A DNA stretch of 10,558 nucleotides from Oceanospirillales bacterium (GTDB lineage Bacteria; Pseudomonadota; Gammaproteobacteria; Xanthomonadales; SZUA-36): positions 1 to 10,558 of the forward strand of contig QIKG01000231.1 in NCBI GenBank assembly GCA_003232965.1, read 5' to 3'. Positions 1-6,559 of the stretch are shown here, piece by piece (the stretch's first letter is position 1; each line of letters starts with the position of its first letter). The notes beneath the pieces are model-generated. The model was not told the DNA's origin, ran no database searches, and was given only the letters and a program-made list of their open reading frames with translations. A program made the position numbers and the translations under genes.

Positions 1-51
1 TGATGTGAGTGAAATACTTTGTCTAGTCATAGCTACTCTCCTCTAGTATTA

Positions 52-83
52 ATGGTGCAATATTACACCATATTTACACCATA
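52..83. repeat. ACACCAT inverted and direct repeats, operator-like
   Basis: ATGGTG at 52-57 is the reverse complement of CACCAT at 66-71. The ten bases TTACACCATA occur at 63-72 and again at 74-83, so the same half-site appears three times with an 11-bp period between the two direct copies. That spacing is about one helical turn, which fits a protein-binding site. No gene starts immediately downstream, so the arrangement may be a leftover regulatory site of a lost gene. The repeats are seen directly; the operator role is inference. Confidence 0.35.
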
Positions 84-181
84 ATCATGCCGTTTATTAT
101 CATCTGCAAAGGCGGAGGCTATTTTTCTTCTGCATGTGAATAATTTTCTGCTTTATTCTGAGTGATCTATATGGTGAGTCG

Positions 182-292
182 TCAAAGAAGTCCCTGGCAA
201 TTCAGCATCGCGCCAAGAGTGTATTGTGCTGCCCTGACCAGATGCAGAATTACCTACGTCTTCGCATGGTAGAGGAGGCCGGGTTCAAATAG
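182..292 (+). pseudogene. possible decayed RadC-like (JAB/MPN) N-terminal fragment
   Basis: Read from 182, this frame stays open to a TAG at 290-292 and contains the stretch CPDQMQNYLRLRMVEE. It resembles the segment that precedes the JAB/MPN domain in RadC family proteins, usually of the form SPxxxxxYLRLRL followed by ExEVFxxLFLD. After VEEAGF the resemblance is lost and all frames are interrupted, so any gene is broken. RadC-like genes are common in genomic islands, which fits the setting. The match is short and made from memory, so the assignment is weak; it could be a chance open stretch. Confidence 0.27.
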
Positions 293-578
293 CCTTCACC
301 CTCGTGCCTGGACTGATGATAAAGCGACGCAAGCTAATCAGGATCAATCTGGCAGATTATGGGTTCTTCTTTAAATGGCATCATATGAAATTCGTACCAG
401 CAATGGTGCAGATGACCAGACGCGCTTTGAGCTATATCGAGTACCACTTTATTGTAATTAGAGTCAGAATCCTTTTCTACTGCCAGTGTGGTTGGATTTT
501 ATTTTCTTGATAGCAATTGCCTATGTGTAACTATTTTCTCAACGGCAATTAAAACTGATAAATGGCCCGCTTTCGAGA

Positions 579-634
579 CATAGCAGACAAATCCTAAATT
601 CTGAAATATTTTATTAATTCCTCATAGCAGACAA
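579..634. repeat. 12-bp direct repeat pair CATAGCAGACAA
   Basis: CATAGCAGACAA occurs exactly at 579-590 and 623-634, a 44-bp period, with AT-rich sequence between. Paired repeats like this occur at transposase-binding ends or as scars of small insertions. No second element end is recognisable, so the origin is unknown. Confidence 0.45.
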
Positions 635-696
635 TTATTGAAATAAAATAAATGCGTGCTATCGGCCAACTCCGGTCCTTCACGGTTACTGGCCTG

Positions 697-728
697 AACG
701 TTCGCTTAATACCTGTAAAGCGGTCGTT
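697..728. repeat. imperfect inverted repeat (hairpin with symmetric bulge)
   Basis: AACG (697-700) pairs with CGTT (725-728), and CGCTT (703-707) pairs with AAGCG (718-722). A 2-nt by 2-nt bubble separates the stems and the loop is 10 nt. There is no T-run, so it is not a classic intrinsic terminator. It is probably a piece of a mobile-element end or an intergenic repeat. Confidence 0.4.
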
Positions 729-780
729 TAATTACACGAGATATTAATCCACAGAAACACGGCCCAAAACACAATGGGGA

Positions 781-907
781 AAACAGGCCGTGGTAGCGGT
801 GGTGATCAAGAAGATACTCACTCACCTGAAGAGAAAAAGCCACATCCTTGCCAACGGCCCTGTTGCAGGAAGGCCGAGCCCCGCCGCAAGCAAGCCTGTT
901 CGACTGA
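781..907 (+). pseudogene. IS91-type transposase C-terminus, frameshifted remnant
   Basis: Two adjacent frames together rebuild the usual C-terminal tail of IS91-type transposases. One frame (codons from 781) reads AVVAVVIKKILTHLKRKS, matching the family's DPxVIxKILTHL ending. The next frame (codons from 851) reads PTALLQEGRAPPQASLFD and stops with TGA at 905-907, matching the family's usual EGRAPPQASLFD end. A one-base-class shift lies between about 836 and 850. Everything upstream of the tail is missing, so the element is dead. The following bases up to about 1165 probably include its 3' end, but I cannot fix that boundary. The family assignment is from memory of the tail motif. Confidence 0.6.
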
Positions 908-1473
908 CACTCGGGAAACCTATTTCACAACTCACGTGGCTGCAATCCTGACGGAAGCGGCAGGGGATCGGTTGGCCTGACGGCCAGGATTGGCCGAAAA
1001 GTGTAGGTAATGAGGGAGGATTTTTCGGCAGGGACAGCGGGATGGAGTCACGAATTCGTGGCGATATGGGGCTCGACACGGCTCACTACCAATGGAACGG
1101 CTGGCCAATATCCCTGGATTTCACAAAATGGGGCATTTATTCTTCCTATATTTGTCAGGTAGAGGTATCGGCGAGCTTAACCAGTACTCGAGCCTTAATT
1201 GATGTTTCCGTGAACATGGGGTAAAACCAGTACACGGAAATGGCTTCAAGCCGTTTCAACCGGTTCTGACAAGATTAAACATCATATAGATTCGAACTTG
1301 CTTTGGAATAACCTATTTAAATAAGTGTTTCATTGCAGAGGGAGAAGTCGGAGCGCTATCATAAGCAAGTGTGGCCAGCGACCCTAGAGCAATCAGTCGA
1401 ACAATGAATCCAAGCGAGGACCAGCCAGCCCTGCCTGTCCAATTCCACGTTTACTGCAAGCCCACTCCTTCTT
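908..1473. other. non-coding gap, probably an IS91-like end plus unassigned sequence
   Basis: No supportable gene. The part up to roughly 1165 is likely the 3' flank of the dead IS91-type element. An inverted repeat pairs TTTCCGTG (1205-1212) with CACGGAAA (1233-1240) across a 20-nt loop, and AACCGGTT near 1258 is a short perfect palindrome. I see nothing recognisable from about 1270 to the promoter region before 1509. Confidence 0.5.
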
Positions 1474-1482
1474 TGCTACTAT
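1474..1482 (+). promoter_or_regulatory. extended -10 promoter candidate of the AAA+ operon
   Basis: TGCTACTAT fits the extended -10 form TGnTAnnaT and lies 26 bp before the first start codon. The -35 region is poor (TTTACTG lies a few bases too far upstream), which is common for extended -10 promoters. Transcription would start near 1489 and leave a leader of about 20 nt. This is inferred from the consensus only. Confidence 0.4.
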
Positions 1483-1508
1483 CATTGAACTGACAGAAGG
1501 AATTTGTT

Positions 1509-3299
1509 ATGTCATACTTCTTTGAGATGCCAGAAGACGATCTAACACTGCGTGATATTCTCGATGGGATGCTAGGGGCTTACAAACCAGGTGCCTTTGA
1601 CGTATTCATAGATCAGTCGGAAAAGGGAGCGATCTATTCCCTTGAACGGCCGGGCGTCAACCCAAGCGTTACAAACACAGCAGCCTTACTTCGCATCATC
1701 AAATCAAACAATACCATGGTTAGCAGAGATGTAACTACTAATTTTTCAGCGTTCCTGAAAACGGAGTTAGGTAAGGAGAAAGGCAAGCTTATACAAGCCT
1801 TAGATGAACCAGAAACTGCAACGTATGCAGCATACCGCACGGCTGAAATCCTTCGTGCTATTCCTGATGAGGGCGCTTCAGAAGAAGTCGGTACCTGGGC
1901 TGTTCAGTACATGAAGGGCTGGCTCCTTGGTACCTCAAACTTTGAGCCATCAATCTTTCTCATTTTCCTAATAAACGAGACCCAGCCCAGCCTGTGGGAT
2001 GAACAAAATCAATTGATAGGGCGCTTTCTAGAGAGCGTTCTCTCCCGTATCATCGCCAAGGCTAGAGCTGGTACACACCGGTTCGACGCCGTAGATCTCG
2101 CGATAGGTTTATCAATGATTGACAGTAGCCACATGGCGCCAGAGATATCTACAATAGGGATTGATTTGCTCATTGACGCTGTGAAAATGCAACGAATATG
2201 GACAAATCGGCAACCGGTTTTCAGGTCACGAGTAAAGAGTTTTGGATGTTCAGCATTTGAGGCCTGTGTTGCACTGTGTAATAAACACACTCTCTACGCT
2301 GCACTTAGGCCAGCATTGCTTTCCCATCTATCTTGGATCCAAGATAGAAAACTTGCTTTTTCTGATCCGTGGATAACGTCTGATCTCTATGAGGCAGAAT
2401 ATGTTCGTGAGCCTTGGTTCAACTGTCTAATATTCACCTTTCTGTTACGCCTCAGAAGGCAAGCAGAGTTCGCACTACAGCAAGATTTAAAAAAATCGTA
2501 CAACAGTTACGTCATCAAGGGAGAACAAGGACGCGATTGGTTCGCGGTTGAAGAACTTACCCTTTCAATGAAGGCCAAAAGTGCAATTGCAGGAATCAAA
2601 AGCGATGGAAACGGGTTAAATGCGAATACGGTAATACTCTTCGGTCCACCGGGAACCAGTAAAACTACAACCGCCAAGGCGATTGCTAAGCAGCTTGAAT
2701 GGCCTTTCATTGAACTCGGGATCGCGGACTTTCTGTGTGACGGTATGGATCGTGTTTTTGAGAGGGCAGCACACATCTTTGAGGACCTCACTCATATGAA
2801 AGAGGTGGTAGTGTTGCTCGACGAAGTCGAGAATGTGTTCGCCAATCGCGAAGATGATGCGAGTACACCATTGCAAAAGTTTTTAACCGCTGCCCTTCTT
2901 CCCCCATTGCAGCGGGTCGCTGAGCGCCGCTCAATCGCTTTGATCATTGCAACAAATCACATTTCGGTCTTTGATGCTGCCATTCGGCGCCCAGGCCGCA
3001 TTGACTATATTATCCCCGTTGGTCCGCCGAACCAAGCGCAGAGAAGTGACTTACTGATAAAGTTCGGATTGGATAAAGAAGTTGCGGGCCACCTCGCAGC
3101 GAAGCTTCGCGATGGAACCACGCTTGCTGAACTGAAATTAATAAAAACGCTTAAAGCTGCAATGGATGGTAGCCCTGAAGTCGTTGCAGATCGTTTAAAC
3201 AAAGCATGGGACCTCAGGGTGGGGGAGCGATACGAAATCGATGATACTGCGCTAGAGACGTTCAACCAGGAGGTAAAAGATTTTGAGCGACTCTACTAG
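1509..3299 (+). CDS. AAA+ family ATPase with long helical N-terminal region
   Basis: This is a 596-aa protein. The ATG at 1509 has AGAAGG at 1495-1500, eight bases upstream, which supports the start. Residues 1 to about 365 are helix-rich without recognisable motifs and could form a helical-repeat or alpha/alpha-toroid sensor or scaffold (inference). The AAA+ module covers roughly residues 365-540: Walker A GPPGTSKT at 379-386 (serine replaces the usual glycine before the lysine), Walker B VVVLLDE with D438 and E439, sensor-1 asparagine N483 in IIATNH, and the RRPGRID arginine-finger motif at 493-499. This pattern is typical of the FtsH/p97/proteasomal-ATPase type of AAA domain. The rest is a helical lid. 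There is no signal peptide or membrane segment, so it is cytoplasmic. It overlaps the next gene by 17 bp, so a remodelling or regulatory role for the NTase-radical SAM partner is likely. The N-terminal family is unknown to me. Confidence 0.9.
   Translation: MSYFFEMPEDDLTLRDILDGMLGAYKPGAFDVFIDQSEKGAIYSLERPGVNPSVTNTAALLRIIKSNNTMVSRDVTTNFSAFLKTELGKEKGKLIQALDEPETATYAAYRTAEILRAIPDEGASEEVGTWAVQYMKGWLLGTSNFEPSIFLIFLINETQPSLWDEQNQLIGRFLESVLSRIIAKARAGTHRFDAVDLAIGLSMIDSSHMAPEISTIGIDLLIDAVKMQRIWTNRQPVFRSRVKSFGCSAFEACVALCNKHTLYAALRPALLSHLSWIQDRKLAFSDPWITSDLYEAEYVREPWFNCLIFTFLLRLRRQAEFALQQDLKKSYNSYVIKGEQGRDWFAVEELTLSMKAKSAIAGIKSDGNGLNANTVILFGPPGTSKTTTAKAIAKQLEWPFIELGIADFLCDGMDRVFERAAHIFEDLTHMKEVVVLLDEVENVFANREDDASTPLQKFLTAALLPPLQRVAERRSIALIIATNHISVFDAAIRRPGRIDYIIPVGPPNQAQRSDLLIKFGLDKEVAGHLAAKLRDGTTLAELKLIKTLKAAMDGSPEVVADRLNKAWDLRVGERYEIDDTALETFNQEVKDFERLY
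3268..3273 (+). promoter_or_regulatory. strong ribosome-binding site inside the upstream gene
   Basis: AGGAGG, followed by T, lies nine bases before the TTG at 3283, within the last codons of the AAA+ gene. It is a near-perfect Shine-Dalgarno site, and it fixes the TTG as the start of the second gene. Initiation is likely coupled to translation of the ATPase, which would help keep the two products in a set ratio. Confidence 0.75.
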
Positions 3300-5289
3300 A
3301 CGTTTTACGTTGCAGCGAGCTTTTTATCAGACAGCAGAGTCAATATCTGAGCATCTCGCTAGTCTGAATCGGCACTCAATTTCACCGTCACTTTATCGCA
3401 CTAAACTTGCGACTGTGACTGAGCAATGTTTGCAAGACGAAGGGTATGATCACTTTATGGTCCTTCTGTTTGGAAGCGCGGCTCGATGCGAACCCAGCCG
3501 AGATCTCGATCTGCTTTTCGTGTACTTAGCCTCAGGCCAAGAGGAGTGGCATCATTACACTAGAGATAGGTTCAATGGTTTGGAAATTGATCTCAATATT
3601 GTCTCTGAAACATGGTTACAAAAGTCTATAAACGATATGGAGTGGAGCTATTGTCTTGCGGAGTCTTTTCTTTTGGGTAGCAATCACCCAGATTTAGAGA
3701 GCAGCTGGCGTCAATTAGTGACCAAAGTCCAAAGACCGGGACGTCATGCTAAACTTATCGATCAACATTTCCAAATGTCACGTCAGTTACAAAACGCAGC
3801 GGAATCGGTCATTGATAAGCGTCCTATCTTTGCACGGATTCTTGCTCATGAGGCGCTACGTTGTCTTGCTATGGTGACGATAGAACAATTCGGAGGGCGC
3901 GTTTTCTCGCACGGAACCTTTATTAAAGACTACTATAGCGCTTCGCTGAGAGCTGGCGTTTCGGTTTTGCTGATTGAGGAGGTTGCCAGATGTCTAGCTG
4001 GTGTCGATAGCACAATTGCAATATCCCCTGAGTCGCTAGCGTCTCGGTATCGAGAAGCCAGAAAGTTGGTGTCCATTGCACTGCGAGGTCCAATTACTGA
4101 TACTGGCGCGTATGCTGCGTCACTTCCACGGGTTGAGCGTATATTGTTGCTAGTAAACGACGCATCTCGTGATCAAGAGTGTGATGCCTTAGAAAAGCAA
4201 CTCGCTGGAGTAGGTTTGCATGAATCGTTAACAAGCTTTCAAAAGCTCCTTTCAGGCATCATGACAGCTGATCGCGTCGCACGGGCTACGGTAATGACTT
4301 CCGGAAGCATTCGCGCGAAAAGTACTAGTTTGAAACATTTGCATGCGACTAAGCTTTCAGTTCCACTCCGTAACGCTAGCAAGGGAGCTCGATGGGTAGA
4401 GTACCGAGACAACCGCCTAAAGGTAATCCTCACTAACGGCGGGTGTCGTACACCATCATGCACATTTTGCGTTCTTCCATACTATGGGCGATCTGCTTCA
4501 AACGTGCGGGCCTCAGCCACTGTTCAGAAGCTCCTGCGGGTATACAAGCCACAAACTCTCGCGCTCTATAACGATGGCTCATTTCTCAATCCGAGCGAGA
4601 TTCCTCGTGACGAACTAGTAAAAACATGTAAGGTGATACGGAGGGCTGATGTGCAAGAACTTGTGATTGAGTCTGTTCCACGCTTCGTGACGGATGAGGT
4701 TCTAGAAGTCCTACGGTGCACATCTTGTGTAACAGACCTTACCGTTGCAATGGGTTTTCAATGCGTTGGTGACTGGGCAGCAGTTCAATTACTTGGGCGT
4801 CCCGATCCCGATGCGTTGTTTGATCGCGCCATCCATTTATTGAAGAAGCACGCTATAAAGATACGCATCTATTTGTTATGGGGATTCCCTGTGCTGTCAA
4901 AAGAGCTTTGGGAAGATAGGATGACTCAGTCACTGGAGTGGCTCCATCGACGCGAAATTGACCAAGTCACCATTTGCCCCTATGTGGCTCCCACTCAACA
5001 CACCGGCCAAGGTAGCCATTCCTTCTGTAGTCTTAGGAAGCTGCTGAAACGGTGGAGCCAGGAAATGAGCAGCTTCACAATTGATGTCGCACTACCTGAT
5101 CGTCCCTCGTGTGGACAAGGGTATTATGCAGATGGATGCCCAGCATGTTACCAAAGCTTGGTGATGGGTGAATTCAGTAATCAGCCGTGTGTGCGTTCAA
5201 TGGCTAACACACCGATGATTGTACCAATCGTCCTATCCGATCATTCCATTCTGAGTATGGACCACCGCAGTGCAGTCTATGTGCGCTAA
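3283..5289 (+). CDS. nucleotidyltransferase-radical SAM fusion protein
   Basis: This is a 668-aa protein starting at TTG. Residues about 40-110 form a polymerase-beta-type nucleotidyltransferase: the GS motif is at 64-65, the metal-binding pair D74 and D76 lie in RDLDLLFVY, and D103 in EIDLNIV is the probable third carboxylate. Residues about 120-270 are helical, like the C-terminal bundle of small NTases. A radical SAM domain follows: C388, C393 and C396 lie in GGCRTPSCTFC (CX4CX2C, not the usual CX3CX2C). Downstream come NDGSFLNPSEIP, ESVPRFVTDEVLEVL and YLLWGFPVL, which recall RaSEA/Elp3-type tRNA-modifying enzymes (from memory, not searched). C610, C619, C622 and C636 near the C-terminus could hold a second Fe-S cluster or zinc. 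Likely reactions are NMP transfer and a SAM-radical step; the substrates are unknown, with tRNA or another nucleic acid plausible. It is coupled to the AAA+ gene and has no membrane segments. Confidence 0.85.
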   Translation: MSDSTRRFTLQRAFYQTAESISEHLASLNRHSISPSLYRTKLATVTEQCLQDEGYDHFMVLLFGSAARCEPSRDLDLLFVYLASGQEEWHHYTRDRFNGLEIDLNIVSETWLQKSINDMEWSYCLAESFLLGSNHPDLESSWRQLVTKVQRPGRHAKLIDQHFQMSRQLQNAAESVIDKRPIFARILAHEALRCLAMVTIEQFGGRVFSHGTFIKDYYSASLRAGVSVLLIEEVARCLAGVDSTIAISPESLASRYREARKLVSIALRGPITDTGAYAASLPRVERILLLVNDASRDQECDALEKQLAGVGLHESLTSFQKLLSGIMTADRVARATVMTSGSIRAKSTSLKHLHATKLSVPLRNASKGARWVEYRDNRLKVILTNGGCRTPSCTFCVLPYYGRSASNVRASATVQKLLRVYKPQTLALYNDGSFLNPSEIPRDELVKTCKVIRRADVQELVIESVPRFVTDEVLEVLRCTSCVTDLTVAMGFQCVGDWAAVQLLGRPDPDALFDRAIHLLKKHAIKIRIYLLWGFPVLSKELWEDRMTQSLEWLHRREIDQVTICPYVAPTQHTGQGSHSFCSLRKLLKRWSQEMSSFTIDVALPDRPSCGQGYYADGCPACYQSLVMGEFSNQPCVRSMANTPMIVPIVLSDHSILSMDHRSAVYVR

Positions 5290-5320
5290 CTAAAAAACCT
5301 TCACTAATTCGGAGACAAAT

Positions 5321-5482
5321 TTAAGCCGCGATCCTCAAGGTTGAGACCTTGGTTCCCGGAAACGGTTGAGCATGCTCACGGAAGGTTTCGACATCGGCAA
5401 CCAGAGTTTCCATGGCGTATAGGAAGCATAACCCACGTATTTCGGGAGAATCCACCCTGGAGATGGCTAGTATATAGGACAT
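5321..5482 (-). CDS. possible 53-aa ORF or coding remnant in the convergent gap
   Basis: On the minus strand an ATG at 5480-5482 opens a 53-codon frame ending in TAA at 5321-5323. It contains EIRGLCFLYAMETLVADVE and later EHAQPFPGTKVSTLRIAA, which looks protein-like rather than random. No clear ribosome-binding site precedes it and I recognise no family. It lies just past the end of the HEPN-like gene and could be the tail of a lost gene. The plus strand of the same stretch is also open (5341-5538), which lowers confidence. Confidence 0.22.
   Translation of the reverse strand: MSYILAISRVDSPEIRGLCFLYAMETLVADVETFREHAQPFPGTKVSTLRIAA
5336..5378. repeat. hairpin and 12-bp palindrome between convergent genes
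   Basis: CAAGGT (5336-5341) and ACCTTG (5346-5351) form a six-pair stem with a TGAG loop. TGAGCATGCTCA at 5367-5378 is a perfect 12-bp palindrome. Both lie between the converging 3' ends of the NTase-radical SAM gene and the HEPN-like gene. No T-run follows on either strand, so an intrinsic terminator is not supported, although a structural role in 3' end formation is possible. Confidence 0.35.
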
Positions 5483-5503
5483 ATATACTTGTACACGGCA
5501 TAG

Positions 5504-6472
5504 TTAGGCCAGTTTTTTCTGCCAGGGTGGGTTTCTAAACTGAAATGCTGAATCATAGAATTGATACTTACGATTAAGTCTTTGGGTGATTGCATTTCCT
5601 ATCTCCAGCCCGATTGTGTAGATTTGCCATTGGCGTCGAAGCGTTGGTGCTTGAGTTTCCGCGTACCTATATTTCATGGCCTCATACTCCGAGGGTAGGC
5701 GGTGCAAATCGCGCTTATCAATCACGACGATATTGGATGAGACGCACAGCCGATTTAGTTTATTTAAATTATGAATTTCGGGATATTCACCTTGTTTCTG
5801 CAGTAACAACAATTTGAAGCACTTTTCTACTGCCAAGCATATCTCCCACATTGCGAGTTGGGCTGAGTGCTCATTATTTTGTGAAAGGTATCTTGTAGCG
5901 GTTTCAAAATGTTTCATAATTTGTGCGGAGATGTTTTCAGCCACTTTGGAAGGCATATGGGCCCAAAGATTAAGCCTGATAGTTCTGAGATTACTTGTGA
6001 CCACCGAAATGCGTTTAATTAGGCGACTTTTAGCACCACTCGATAAAGCCTCAGCATTTGGGCCGTGTGAAAACCACTTTAGGGGTGCTTCACTTGCGTA
6101 GATACTTGTTGGTAAACGAACCCAAAACGAATCAGACTCACGACTCTCTATAAAGCTAGCGGGGATATCAAGCAGAAACCAGCGCGAGTGCACCTGTACT
6201 GTACCTAGTAAGTCATTTTGTGTATCAAAACGATATGCATCACCATACCGCATTACGTACCACTCCTCTATAATAGTATAAATTACGGCAAACCACGCTT
6301 TTTCCAAGTAGTTTTCTTTAGTGTCGCCCGATATTTTAATGAGAAGATTATCTACGACAAAAGTTGCTGCATGCCAAACCCGAATTGAAAGGTTTACTCC
6401 TCTAGCAGCATAGCTTTTGTCAAGCATTACCAAATTTTCGGCGAGAAATTCTGAGAGCTCTTGGTTTTCCAT
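5504..6472 (-). CDS. protein with HEPN-like C-terminal helical domain
   Basis: This is a 322-aa protein counted from the ATG at 6470-6472. A TTG at 6506-6508 would add 12 residues but lacks a ribosome-binding site, and the ATG site is also weak. Residues 1 to about 140 are mixed alpha/beta with many aromatics and no family I recognise. Residues about 188-300 resemble HEPN-type bundles: a helix with SAQLAMWEICLAVEKCFKLLLL, then EIHNLNKLNRL (the usual HxLxxL placement), then YRYAETQAP, as in the RYP-like end of such domains. A clear catalytic Rx4-6H motif is not visible, so RNase activity is uncertain; it may be a non-catalytic or adaptor HEPN. It lies 87 bp downstream of the DUF4145-like gene on the same strand and is probably co-transcribed with it. 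It converges on the NTase-radical SAM gene. There is no signal peptide. Confidence 0.65.
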   Translation of the reverse strand: MENQELSEFLAENLVMLDKSYAARGVNLSIRVWHAATFVVDNLLIKISGDTKENYLEKAWFAVIYTIIEEWYVMRYGDAYRFDTQNDLLGTVQVHSRWFLLDIPASFIESRESDSFWVRLPTSIYASEAPLKWFSHGPNAEALSSGAKSRLIKRISVVTSNLRTIRLNLWAHMPSKVAENISAQIMKHFETATRYLSQNNEHSAQLAMWEICLAVEKCFKLLLLQKQGEYPEIHNLNKLNRLCVSSNIVVIDKRDLHRLPSEYEAMKYRYAETQAPTLRRQWQIYTIGLEIGNAITQRLNRKYQFYDSAFQFRNPPWQKKLA

Positions 6473-6559
6473 GTATTGAATTGTTCTAAATCTGCATTTC
6501 AGCGGCAACGAAAAGTGGAGCGTAACGCTATTTTTTGGTTTCTGAAAAAAATTGCATAG

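Larger units (their letters stand above)
1..780. other. non-coding left region with decayed fragments
   Basis: No convincing intact gene is visible here. The longest open stretch (304-510) has a composition unlike a natural protein and no plausible ribosome-binding site. The region contains the operator-like repeats at 52-83, the possible RadC-like fragment, a 12-bp direct repeat at 579-590 and 623-634, and an interrupted hairpin at 697-728. AT content rises around 595-655. Confidence 0.6.

Noticed and set aside
278..295. tRNA T-arm-like string GGGTTCAAAT
   Set aside because: The flanking bases do not pair as a T-stem and no anticodon or acceptor arms are present.
304..510. Open 68-codon plus-strand stretch
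   Set aside because: No ribosome-binding site, odd composition and no family resemblance; it sits in decayed DNA.
690..735. Integron attC-like hairpin
   Set aside because: The stem with bulge is suggestive, but the GTTRRRY and RYYYAAC core sites are not matched and no integron cassette pattern is present.
774..980. Open 68-codon plus-strand stretch
   Set aside because: It is the third frame across the IS91-type transposase tail, whose real frames are the other two.
4444..4470. Prokaryotic viperin (radical SAM antiviral enzyme)
   Set aside because: Viperins carry CX3CX2C in a different sequence context and are single-domain proteins of about 300-400 residues; the surrounding motifs here look RaSEA/Elp3-like.
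5341..5538. 65-codon plus-strand frame with TTG start
   Set aside because: It runs into the antisense of the HEPN-like gene and lacks a ribosome-binding site; not supportable as a gene.
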